Source of the DNA: Deltaproteobacteria bacterium
GTDB taxonomy: Bacteria > Desulfobacterota_C > Deferrisomatia > Deferrisomatales > JACRMM01
Assembly: GCA_016218905.1 (NCBI GenBank)
Contig: JACRCS010000921.1
Span: 1-9,719, forward strand
Direction: 5' to 3'
DNA length: 9,719 nt
In this document: positions 1 through 5,491 of the stretch, piece after piece
Layout of the letters: every line of letters begins with the position of its first letter
Position numbering within the stretch: the stretch's first letter is position 1
The notes under the pieces: generated by a model
Databases searched by the model: none
What the model was told of the DNA's origin: nothing
Seen by the model: only the letters and a program-made list of their open reading frames with translations
Program-made: the position numbers and the translations under genes

Positions 1-2
1 GC

Positions 3-176
3 GCGGTGCCGAGCAGCTACTCCGCTCCCCTGATTTCGGTCTACCTCGCCCGCTACGACGCGGACAACGCCGACGGAGACAACGACCCTCTGACCGGGGG
101 CGACAGCGGCCTCCTCTGGGTGAAGGTGACGTACGCCGGCCGCCCCGGGGGGCTGGAGACGGTGACGGGACCGTGA
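3..176 (+). CDS. PilV-like minor prepilin, C-terminal fragment
   Basis: Partial gene: the open frame enters from the left edge and ends at the TGA at 174-176, giving 57 residues. The end reads LLWVKVTYAGRPGGLETV, which resembles the final beta-strands of PilV-type minor pilins (a 'W/V-K-V-T-V...G' strand followed by a strand of the L-x-T type). An Asp/Asn-rich stretch (DADNADGDNDP) precedes it and echoes the Asp-rich region of the next gene. The next gene starts 2 bp after this stop (or overlaps it if GTG 173 is used), so the two are translationally coupled. The N-terminal prepilin signal is outside the window, so the PilV assignment rests on position, C-terminal pattern and neighbours. It could equally be another PulG/PulI-type pseudopilin. 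Confidence 0.6.
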   Translation, partial: AVPSSYSAPLISVYLARYDADNADGDNDPLTGGDSGLLWVKVTYAGRPGGLETVTGP

Positions 177-178
177 CC

Positions 179-991
179 ATGAAGAGGGACGCGCAGCGCG
201 GCCTGACGCTCGTCGAGGTGCTCCTCGCGCTGGCGGTGGCCGCCCTCGTCCTCGCGGCCCTCGGCGGCCTCGTCGGCCGGACGCTGGCGCTCTCCCGGGA
301 CGTGGAGGAACGCAACCGGCTCCAGGAGGAGGCGCGCTTCGCCCTGGAGCGCGTGAGCGCGACCCTCCGGTACAGCCGCCAGGTGCTCGCCCCGACCCTC
401 ACGAACCCTACCTCGGCGGTCCTCGTGGCGGCCCTCGACCCGACCCTCGACCGGGACGGCGACGGCGTCGCGGACGCGGACAACGACGGGGACGGAAAGC
501 TCAACGAAGATCCCGGGTCCGACCTCAACGGCGACGGCGGCGCCGGGGTCGCGGGGGTAGACGACGACGGCGACGGTGCCGGGGACGACGGCGCGGCGGG
601 GGACGACGACGAGGACGGGCGCCTCGATGAGGACGGACCGGCCAAGGGCGACGAGGATAACGACGGGAAGAAGGACGATGACCCGAAGGGAGGGGTGGAC
701 GACGACAAGGACGGCCGGCCGGACGAGGACTGGCTCGATACCGTGGCCTTCCACGTGGCCGGGACGAGCCTGCGCGAACGAGTCCCGGCGGGGCGGGATG
801 TGAACGGTGACGGGATCGTAGACGGGCGCGACTACGTGGAGCAGACCATTGCGGAAGGGGTGAGCCGCTTTGAGGTGCGGCTCGTCAAGGAGGATAGGGC
901 GACGCAATTCGAGGTCCAGATCACCCTCACCGGTGCCGGCGGGACGAGCGTCTCCGTCCGGCGCCGCCTGAGGCTGGGGGGATACCAGTGA
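179..991 (+). CDS. PilW/PulJ-like minor prepilin with Asp-rich calcium-binding-type insert
   Basis: Minor (pseudo)pilin of 270 aa. The class III prepilin signal is clear: short basic leader ending in Gly8, then LTLVE with Glu at mature position +5, followed by a hydrophobic helix (residues 14-38) and an amphipathic helix rich in charged residues (39-67), as in PilW/PulJ. Residues about 91-187 are an insert with roughly 35 Asp and 5 Glu, built from DxDxDG loops like thrombospondin type-3 repeats. Residues 207-218 form a separate DxNxDGxxDxxD loop like a dockerin/EF-hand loop. The C-terminus (228-266) returns to pilin-type beta-strands. A prepilin peptidase (PilD) would process it at the inner membrane. 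ATG 179 was chosen because GGGA lies 8 bases upstream; GTG 173, overlapping the previous stop, would add two residues. It overlaps the next gene by GTGA. Calcium binding is inferred from motif only. Confidence 0.82.
   Translation: MKRDAQRGLTLVEVLLALAVAALVLAALGGLVGRTLALSRDVEERNRLQEEARFALERVSATLRYSRQVLAPTLTNPTSAVLVAALDPTLDRDGDGVADADNDGDGKLNEDPGSDLNGDGGAGVAGVDDDGDGAGDDGAAGDDDEDGRLDEDGPAKGDEDNDGKKDDDPKGGVDDDKDGRPDEDWLDTVAFHVAGTSLRERVPAGRDVNGDGIVDGRDYVEQTIAEGVSRFEVRLVKEDRATQFEVQITLTGAGGTSVSVRRRLRLGGYQ
449..739 (+). repeat. Asp-rich (GAC/GAT) repeat block coding calcium-loop-like motifs
   Basis: Within the PilW-like gene, about 290 bases are dominated by GAC/GAT, GGC/GGG and GAG/GAA codons. They encode successive DxDxDGxxDxxD-type loops (for example DRDGDGVADADNDGDG). 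The pattern matches thrombospondin type-3-like or 'calcium-binding loop' repeats in secreted bacterial proteins. The DNA repetition also creates a long spurious open frame on the opposite strand (907 down to 53), which is not a gene. The repeat units are degenerate, not exact tandem copies. Confidence 0.75.
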
Positions 992-1944
992 GCGGGTCCT
1001 GCCGCCGGGAGAGACGGGCCGGCTTCGTGCTCCTCCCGGTCCTTCTCGCGCTCGCCCTCGTGGCGAGCCTCGCGTATCTCCTCAATCGCCAGGGCACGGC
1101 GGGGCTCGCGCGCACGGCGCTCGAGGCCGACTCCGAGAAGGCGTTTCTCCTCGCCGAAGCCGGCTTCCGGCACCTGCGCTGGTTCCTCGACCGCAGCAAC
1201 TGCGCCGGATACACCTCCCTGCCGGTGACGGCTCTCGGGCCGGGCAGCTACAGCGCGACGGTCTCCCCCACGTCGGGCAGTCCGGTGACGATCACCTCCA
1301 CCGGTACCCTCCCCAGCGGGACGACCCGGACGGTCCGCTCCGCCGGGGTCACCGTCTACGTCACCTATGGAAAAGTGCAGCTCCAACCCGGCCCGGCGGC
1401 CAACGACGCGAGCGTCCAACAGCAGTACCCGACCGCGAACTACGGCGCCTCGCCCACCCTCACGGTGGACGGGACGTCCGGGCGCAACGCTTACGCGCTC
1501 CTCAGCTTCGATCTCTCGAGCCTCCCCGCCGGCGCGGAGGTGTACGCCGCGACGCTCGACCTCTACCTCCAGTCCTACGGCGGCAGCTCCAGCGGGAAGT
1601 TCACGGTCCGCCGGATGGCTCGCGCCTGGGTGGAGGGGACGGGGAACGGTTCGGCTACGGGGAACGGCGCTACCTACGCAACGGCGGACGGCGCCACCGC
1701 CTGGGTCTGGCCGGACAATTACTCCCCGGCGGTCACCGCGTGGACAACGGTTTCCCCCTCCCTCTCCGGCTGGCACAGCTGGGAGGTGGCGGGGCTGGTC
1801 CAGGACTGGTCGGACGGGACGGCTGCGAACTACGGCTTGCTCGTGCAAGGAGACACGGGGGTCGTCAACGCCGTCTTCGCGAGTGGAGACGGCGCCGACC
1901 CCTCCCTCGCCCCGAAATTGAGCATCGCCTACCGGGTCCCGTGA
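988..1944 (+). CDS. PilX-like prepilin fused to a DNRLRE domain
   Basis: 318 aa from GTG 988, overlapping the preceding stop by 4 bp (GTGA). A basic leader ends in Gly12, followed by FVLLP and a hydrophobic helix (13-32). Position +5 is Pro rather than Glu. The segment EADSEKAFLLAEAGFRHLRW (47-66) matches the PilX N-terminal helix ('A-aeaG-..a'). Residues ~70-127 are a short pilin-like beta region. Residues ~131-316 form a DNRLRE domain: 'D-A-S-V...P-T-A-N-Y-G-A-S-P-T-L', 'L-L-S-F-D-L-S-S-L-P-A-G-A', 'A-T-L-D-L-Y', 'V-R-R-M-A-R-A-W-V-E-G', and a late 'W-E-V-A-G-L-V-Q-D-W' strand. DNRLRE domains are extracellular beta-sandwich modules related to carbohydrate-binding folds, so a display or adhesive role at the pilus tip is inferred. 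The reading frame continues past TGA 1942-1944 into a second DNRLRE domain, so this may be the front half of a broken or recoded gene. Confidence 0.8.
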   Translation: MSGSCRRERRAGFVLLPVLLALALVASLAYLLNRQGTAGLARTALEADSEKAFLLAEAGFRHLRWFLDRSNCAGYTSLPVTALGPGSYSATVSPTSGSPVTITSTGTLPSGTTRTVRSAGVTVYVTYGKVQLQPGPAANDASVQQQYPTANYGASPTLTVDGTSGRNAYALLSFDLSSLPAGAEVYAATLDLYLQSYGGSSSGKFTVRRMARAWVEGTGNGSATGNGATYATADGATAWVWPDNYSPAVTAWTTVSPSLSGWHSWEVAGLVQDWSDGTAANYGLLVQGDTGVVNAVFASGDGADPSLAPKLSIAYRVP

Positions 1945-1980
1945 GGGGCGGGCCCAGGCGGTGGTTCACCGCCCCCACCG
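1942..1980 (+). other. In-frame TGA followed by Gly/Pro linker and 7-bp hairpin
   Basis: TGA 1942-1944 is followed in the same frame by an uninterrupted linker reading GAGPGGGSPPPPP and then the first strand of the next DNRLRE domain (S-V-A-D-T-I-L, with Asp at 2005-2007). The linker codons form a perfect hairpin, GGCGGTG (1957-1963), loop GTT, CACCGCC (1967-1973), beginning 12 bases after the TGA. An inter-domain Gly-Pro linker directly after a stop is best explained by one substitution (for instance GGA, CGA or TGG to TGA) in a formerly continuous gene. Readthrough or sequencing error are alternatives. The stem may simply follow from Gly (GGN) codons facing Pro (CCN) codons. Confidence 0.7.
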
Positions 1981-2019
1981 CCGCTCACCCTCTCCAGCGT
2001 CGCGGACACGATCCTGAAC

Positions 2020-2580
2020 TTGAATGAGCCCACCGAGAACTACGGAGCGCACGCTAACCTGGCGCTCTACGGAACGATGTACCGGACCGTCATCACCTTC
2101 GACGTCAGGACCGTGGATCGGACCGCGTCCATCGAGAAGGCTACGCTGCGCCTCTACGCCGAGGGGAACGCGGCGCCCACGGGCCAGCCCATTCCGGTAG
2201 AGGCCTACGCGCTCACAGAGGCGTGGACGGAGGGGACGAAGACCGGTTCCGACAAGGCCGACGGCGCCACGTGGAACAAGCGGACTTCGAGCCTCGCCTG
2301 GACCACGCCGGGAGGCTCGTACGCCCCGTCGGTCGTCGGCACGACCTCAGCGCCCGCGGGCTTCGCCCCCGGCTGGCTCGAGATCGACGTGACCGCCGTC
2401 GTGCGGGAGTGGGTGGACCGGCTGTCCGTAAACAACGGCTTCCTCCTCCTCTGTCGGACCTCGGACCTGCCGTACTTCACCAGCAGGAACAGTGTCAACG
2501 CGAACCGTCCGGAGCTCGTCGTCACGTACTCCGGCGGCGCGCCTTCTCCCGCTCAACCTCTCGCGTCCCCTACCCGATAA
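2020..2580 (+). CDS. Second DNRLRE domain, probable downstream half of the interrupted prepilin
   Basis: 186 aa from the first in-frame ATG, but the open frame runs back to 1945 in the same frame as the PilX-like gene. DNRLRE hallmarks are visible: N-Y-G-A-H-A-N-L-A-L-Y-G (7-18), a V-I-T-F-D-V strand (24-29), A-T-L-R-L-Y (41-46), a Trp-rich middle (A-W-T-E-G, 68-72), W-L-E-I-D-V-T-A-V-V-R-E-W (119-131), and a final L-V-V-T-Y strand (166-170). A Pro/Ser tail follows. The first beta-strand of the fold is encoded upstream of ATG 2020, and no Shine-Dalgarno sequence precedes that ATG. An independent protein would therefore lack part of the domain and any export signal. Most likely it is the C-terminal module of a tandem-DNRLRE pilin cut off by TGA 1942, in effect a pseudogene fragment unless the stop is read through or is an error. 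Confidence 0.6.
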   Translation: MNEPTENYGAHANLALYGTMYRTVITFDVRTVDRTASIEKATLRLYAEGNAAPTGQPIPVEAYALTEAWTEGTKTGSDKADGATWNKRTSSLAWTTPGGSYAPSVVGTTSAPAGFAPGWLEIDVTAVVREWVDRLSVNNGFLLLCRTSDLPYFTSRNSVNANRPELVVTYSGGAPSPAQPLASPTR

Positions 2581-2587
2581 GGGACGC
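2563..2587 (+). promoter_or_regulatory. Hairpin spanning the DNRLRE stop codon
   Basis: Perfect 7-bp inverted repeat, GCGTCCC (2563-2569) and GGGACGC (2581-2587), with an 11-base loop containing the TAA stop. No U-tract follows, so it is not a standard intrinsic terminator. It could be a 3' stability or processing element between the prepilin part and the pilM part of the operon. Confidence 0.35.
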
Positions 2588-2623
2588 AGTCCCCGGCTCC
2601 CGGAAGGGCACCGGCCCGGGTTC

Positions 2624-2657
2624 GGCGGCCTCCCGTGGGGGGCCGCTCGGAGGAGGG
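2624..2657 (+). promoter_or_regulatory. Strong hairpin immediately upstream of the pilM ribosome binding site
   Basis: GCGGCCTCCC (2625-2634), a two-base loop, then GGGGGGCCGC (2637-2646): nine Watson-Crick pairs and one G-T pair, extendable by a G-T pair at 2624/2647. The strong Shine-Dalgarno GGAGGAGGG (2649-2657) starts two bases later and lies 6 bases before GTG 2664, which fixes the pilM start. The Shine-Dalgarno remains single-stranded next to the stem. No U-run follows, so this looks like an intercistronic mRNA structure (processing, stability or translation control) and not a terminator. The 83-base gap 2581-2663 holds no gene. Confidence 0.45.
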
Positions 2658-2663
2658 ACAGCG

Positions 2664-3797
2664 GTGGGCCGAAGGTTCGTGAACTCCGTCCGTGAGCGGC
2701 TGGCTCGGTACCGCTCCCGAAAGAGGGTCCCATCAGTCGGGCTCCTTGGGCTGGAGTTCTCCCTGGAGCGGCTCAACCTCGTCCAGATCGAGAGCGGCCC
2801 CGGCGGGCTGGGCGTGCGGGGAGCCGCCTGCGTTTCCTATCCGGCCGACCGGGAGTCGCTCTTCGCCTCCCCTGCGCAGTTGCGGCTCCTGGTGCGCGAA
2901 GCGCTGCAGAGCGGACCGTTTCGGGGGAACCGGGTGGTGACGTGCCTGCCTGCCTCGGACGCGAAGATGGTCCACTTGAACTACGAGATGCGCCCCGGGC
3001 AGGTGGAGAGCGACGTCGTCGGGAAGGCCCTGCAGGAGCGGCTCGGAGCCGACCTCACCGGCTGGGTCATGGACTACATCCAGGTGCGCTCCGACGAACA
3101 GAATGCCGAGCGCTCGGCGCTGGCTGTCGCTGCGCCGCGGGAGAAGGTGATCGCGCATCTGGAACTGCTGCGCCGGGCCGGGCTGGAGGCGGAAGCCCTG
3201 GAGGTGGGCCCGGTGGCCATCCGGCGCCTCGTCGCCTCCATCCCGAAGGAGGGAAACCACCCCAACGTGCTCGTAATCAACGTCGGCGCCGAGCAGTCGT
3301 ACGCCAACGCAGTCTGGGGCAGGAGGCTCATGTCCAACCGCGAGATCGGCATGGGCGAGAACCAGCTGGTCCGGAGGCTGAGCGAGCACCTGGAGGTCGC
3401 GCCTGCGCAGGCGCGGCGACTCGTCCAGGAGTGGGGCGTCTACTGCCGGCCTGAGGATCGCCGCCGCGAGGAGCACGCCCTGGTCGCGACACTCATGGAG
3501 ATCCTGCGGCCGAGCTTTCTCACCTTGGTCGAGGAGGTCACGAAGGCGCTCGTGTACCTCGCCTCGGTTACCCGTGGCGGGTCAGCCGAGCGGGTCTACC
3601 TCCTCGGCGCGCTGGCACGCTGGCCCGGCGCCGACCGGTTCTTGGAGGAGGTGCTCGGGCTACCGGTGGAGGTTCCGGACCCCTTCGAAGCGTTCCCCGG
3701 CAGTCGGCCCACCCCTCCTCTCGAGCGGGTCAAGCCGGTTGTGGGGCTCGTTCTCGCCGCCGGATGCGCCTTGCGGGGGTTTGCCGACCTTGGCTGA
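2664..3797 (+). CDS. pilM: Type IV pilus assembly protein PilM (divergent)
   Basis: Actin/FtsA-like cytoplasmic platform protein of 377 aa (family usually ~350). It starts at GTG 2664 behind GGAGGAGGG. The phosphate-1 region is GLEFSLERLNLVQI (29-42). NRVVTCLPASDAKMVHLNYEM (89-109) matches the PilM 'CLP...v.h' core. The phosphate-2 region is VLVINVGAEQSYANAVWGRR (202-221) followed by SNREIGMGENQLVRRL. The C-terminal adenosine region is VYLLGALARWPGADRFLEEVLGLPVEV (311-337). Family members bind ATP and the conserved N-terminal peptide of PilN, which is encoded next. Usual residues are altered: Glu for Asp in the first loop, Asn for Asp in the second, and L-L-G-A for the usual 's-G-G' motif, so nucleotide binding is uncertain. 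It overlaps the pilN start. Position ahead of pilNOPQ makes the assignment firm. Confidence 0.9.
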   Translation: MGRRFVNSVRERLARYRSRKRVPSVGLLGLEFSLERLNLVQIESGPGGLGVRGAACVSYPADRESLFASPAQLRLLVREALQSGPFRGNRVVTCLPASDAKMVHLNYEMRPGQVESDVVGKALQERLGADLTGWVMDYIQVRSDEQNAERSALAVAAPREKVIAHLELLRRAGLEAEALEVGPVAIRRLVASIPKEGNHPNVLVINVGAEQSYANAVWGRRLMSNREIGMGENQLVRRLSEHLEVAPAQARRLVQEWGVYCRPEDRRREEHALVATLMEILRPSFLTLVEEVTKALVYLASVTRGGSAERVYLLGALARWPGADRFLEEVLGLPVEVPDPFEAFPGSRPTPPLERVKPVVGLVLAAGCALRGFADLG

Positions 3798-4392
3798 GCT
3801 CGACCTGATACCCGACGATTATCGCAAGCGGCGGGCCCTCCTCGGGCGCCTGCGGCGCCTCGGCGCCGGCTACCTCGCGCTCCTGCTCATCCTGATCGGC
3901 GGAAGGGCCGTGGTCGGGCAGCGGCTCCGTTCCGAGCAGGAGGGGCTCCGGAGACTCACGGCTCAGCGCTCGCTGGAGCGAGTCCGGGCGCACTCCATCC
4001 GTGAGCTCACGGAGCGCAAGGCTCAAGCCGAGCGGCGGCTTCAGGCGCTCTCGGGCCTCAGGGACGGCTTTCCGGCCGAGCAGGTCTTCCTCATCATCGA
4101 CGGGGCGCTCGGAAGCGGCGTGTGGCTCGAGCGCTGGGCCTTCGGCTCGGCGGCTAGGGGAGAAGCCAAAAGTGCGCCGCCGTCTCCGAACGCCGGGCCG
4201 CCGGTCCCGTCCCTTGCCATCGTGGGACAGGCCCGAACGCATTCGGCCCTCTCGGGATTCGTTCGAAGCCTCTTCGAGCAGCCCGGCGTCCGCGCCGTGC
4301 GCGTGCAGCGGACCGAAGCCCGGCGGTACGCGACGTCCGAGGTCGTGGACTTTGAGCTGGCCGTGGATCTCGGGCCGCCGGTGCGGAGCTGA
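3790..4392 (+). CDS. pilN: Type IV pilus inner-membrane assembly protein PilN
   Basis: 200 aa from TTG 3790, overlapping the pilM stop, with GGGGG at 3775-3779 about ten bases upstream. TTG 3781 is an alternative that adds three residues. The N-terminus reads AELDLIPDDYRKRR, corresponding to the conserved 'INLLP-x-x-R' PilM-docking motif. One transmembrane helix follows (about 25-43), then a charged periplasmic coiled coil (44-90). A ferredoxin-like fold begins near VWLERWAF (111-118), passes SLAIVGQARTHSALSGFVRSL (141-161) and ends with VVDFELAVDL (185-194), as in PilN/GspL C-termini. A Pro/Ala-rich insert (128-140) interrupts it. PilN pairs with PilO, encoded 3 bp downstream, to form the periplasmic alignment complex. 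Confidence 0.88.
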   Translation: MAELDLIPDDYRKRRALLGRLRRLGAGYLALLLILIGGRAVVGQRLRSEQEGLRRLTAQRSLERVRAHSIRELTERKAQAERRLQALSGLRDGFPAEQVFLIIDGALGSGVWLERWAFGSAARGEAKSAPPSPNAGPPVPSLAIVGQARTHSALSGFVRSLFEQPGVRAVRVQRTEARRYATSEVVDFELAVDLGPPVRS

Positions 4393-4395
4393 GCC

Positions 4396-4944
4396 GTGCT
4401 GGAGCATCTCTCCCGCCTTCGCTCCGACTCGCCCTACCTGGCCGCGGCCGCCGTCGTCCTGGTGAGCCTCGTGGCCGCGTACGCACTCCTTCTGAACCGG
4501 CCGCTGGCTGCCTATCGGGCGGCCCGCGGCGCGAGAGTCGCCCTCGAGGCGTCCATCGCCATGGAGAGGCGGGACCCGACCCTCGCGGCGGCTCTCCGTC
4601 GGGATGCGGAGAGCTTGGAGGGCCGTCTCGGGACGGAAGCGTTCTCGGTGCCCGCCCCCCGGTTCCAGGCTTTCGTCCTGGGGCGCCTGGACGAGGCGGC
4701 GCGCCGAGCTGGGGTCCGGCTGACGGGCATTACACCGGGGCCCACGCGGCAGGTCGACTCGTTCCTGGAGACGCTCTTCTCGGTCCAGGTGGTCGGCCCC
4801 TACGCGAAGAGTTACGAGTGGCTCTGCGAGGTCCGGCGTTCGCTCGCCCCGATCGCGGCGAAGGAGGTCCAGGTCAGCCCCGAATCCAACTCGGAGGAAC
4901 TCCGGATGACGCTCACGCTCGCCTCCTATCGCCCGGTGCAGTGA
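4396..4944 (+). CDS. pilO: Type IV pilus assembly protein PilO
   Basis: 182 aa from GTG 4396, three bases after pilN. A short cytoplasmic tail precedes one transmembrane helix (about 14-34, YLAAAAVVLVSLVAAYALLL). Then comes a coiled-coil stretch (37-80) and a ferredoxin-like periplasmic domain: FQAFVLGRLDEAARRAGVRL (90-109), the strand ETLFSVQVVGPYAKSYEWL (125-143, the PilO 'v.v.G.Y..l..fl' motif), a linking helix, and LRMTLTLASYRP (169-180). This layout is standard for PilO/GspM. Length is slightly short of the usual ~200. It works with PilN as a heterodimer that transmits assembly signals and contacts PilP. The next gene starts one base after its stop. Confidence 0.87.
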   Translation: MLEHLSRLRSDSPYLAAAAVVLVSLVAAYALLLNRPLAAYRAARGARVALEASIAMERRDPTLAAALRRDAESLEGRLGTEAFSVPAPRFQAFVLGRLDEAARRAGVRLTGITPGPTRQVDSFLETLFSVQVVGPYAKSYEWLCEVRRSLAPIAAKEVQVSPESNSEELRMTLTLASYRPVQ

Positions 4945-4945
4945 C

Positions 4946-5491
4946 GTGAAGGCACGCTGGGTCGCGGTTATTCTTTTCCTCTTCGCCCGGCCCGAAGCGC
5001 TTCTCGCCGACGAGAGCGGAGCCGCAAGGGTCTTGAGGAATCCCTTCCACCGGCCTGCGGAGCTCGTACCGCCGACCCTGAACGTGACCCCTCCGTCGCT
5101 TCTGCGGCCGCCGCCATTGCCCCTCACCGCGGCGGCGCCCTCCGCCCCTCCTCCGGCGCCGGCGCTGCCCTCGCCCGCTCCAGTGCCCGCGCCGGCCCCG
5201 AGTCCGAAGCCGGGCCCTGCGGCCCCTCCGGAACGTGCGTGGAAGCCGAAGCTGAAAGGAGTTCTCCTCGCCGGCGAGCGCTCGGCGGCCGACGTCGGGG
5301 GAACAGTGGTCCTCCTCGGGGAGGAGTTCGACGGCCGGCGCCTCGCCAGTGTCGACGAGGAGAGGGCCGTGTTCGAGCGCGACGGGGAGACGTGGGTCCT
5401 GGAAATGGGCCGTCCGGGGGGGGCGAAGCGTGGGCCCGGGTCGGAGAACGCGCAGGCGAGGATCCCGTTCGCCTTGGGGGAGGAGCGATGA
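4946..5491 (+). CDS. pilP: PilP-like periplasmic linker protein, Pro-rich
   Basis: 181 aa from GTG 4946. A signal peptide (residues 1-21, ending A-L-L-A) is followed by VLRNPFHRP (29-37), which matches the PilP 'R-d/n-P-F' motif. A long Pro/Ala-rich linker (42-97) spans the periplasm. Residues ~100-154 form the small beta-domain (L-K-G-V-L-L-A-G, V-V-L-L-G-E-E-F-D-G, R-A-V-F-E, T-W-V-L-E-M) typical of PilP and the related GspC homology region, which binds the secretin N0/N1 domains. Classical PilP is a lipoprotein, but no lipobox cysteine is present here, so the protein would be soluble or anchored by an uncleaved N-terminal helix. It overlaps pilQ by ATGA, implying translational coupling. 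Sequence conservation is weak; position between pilO and pilQ is the main argument. Confidence 0.8.
   Translation: MKARWVAVILFLFARPEALLADESGAARVLRNPFHRPAELVPPTLNVTPPSLLRPPPLPLTAAAPSAPPPAPALPSPAPVPAPAPSPKPGPAAPPERAWKPKLKGVLLAGERSAADVGGTVVLLGEEFDGRRLASVDEERAVFERDGETWVLEMGRPGGAKRGPGSENAQARIPFALGEER

Noticed and set aside
53..907. Long open frame on the - strand opposite the prepilin genes
   Set aside because: Translation is Val/Arg/Gly/His biased low complexity (shadow of GAC/GGC-rich codons), while the + strand has a clear prepilin signal and pilin architecture.
832..1848. 338-aa open frame on the - strand
   Set aside because: Arg/Gly/Ala-rich shadow of high-GC coding on the other strand; no motif or ribosome binding site, and it overlaps two convincing prepilin genes.
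1942..1944. Genome-wide recoding of TGA (Trp or Gly code)
   Set aside because: TGA ends many other genes here at exact, overlapping operon junctions (991, 3797, 4392, 4944, 5491, 6843), so it is a normal stop in this genome.
3730..5127. 465-aa open frame on the - strand
   Set aside because: Spans pilN, pilO and part of pilP, all with clear family features; the translation is low-complexity Arg/Gly/Pro-rich.
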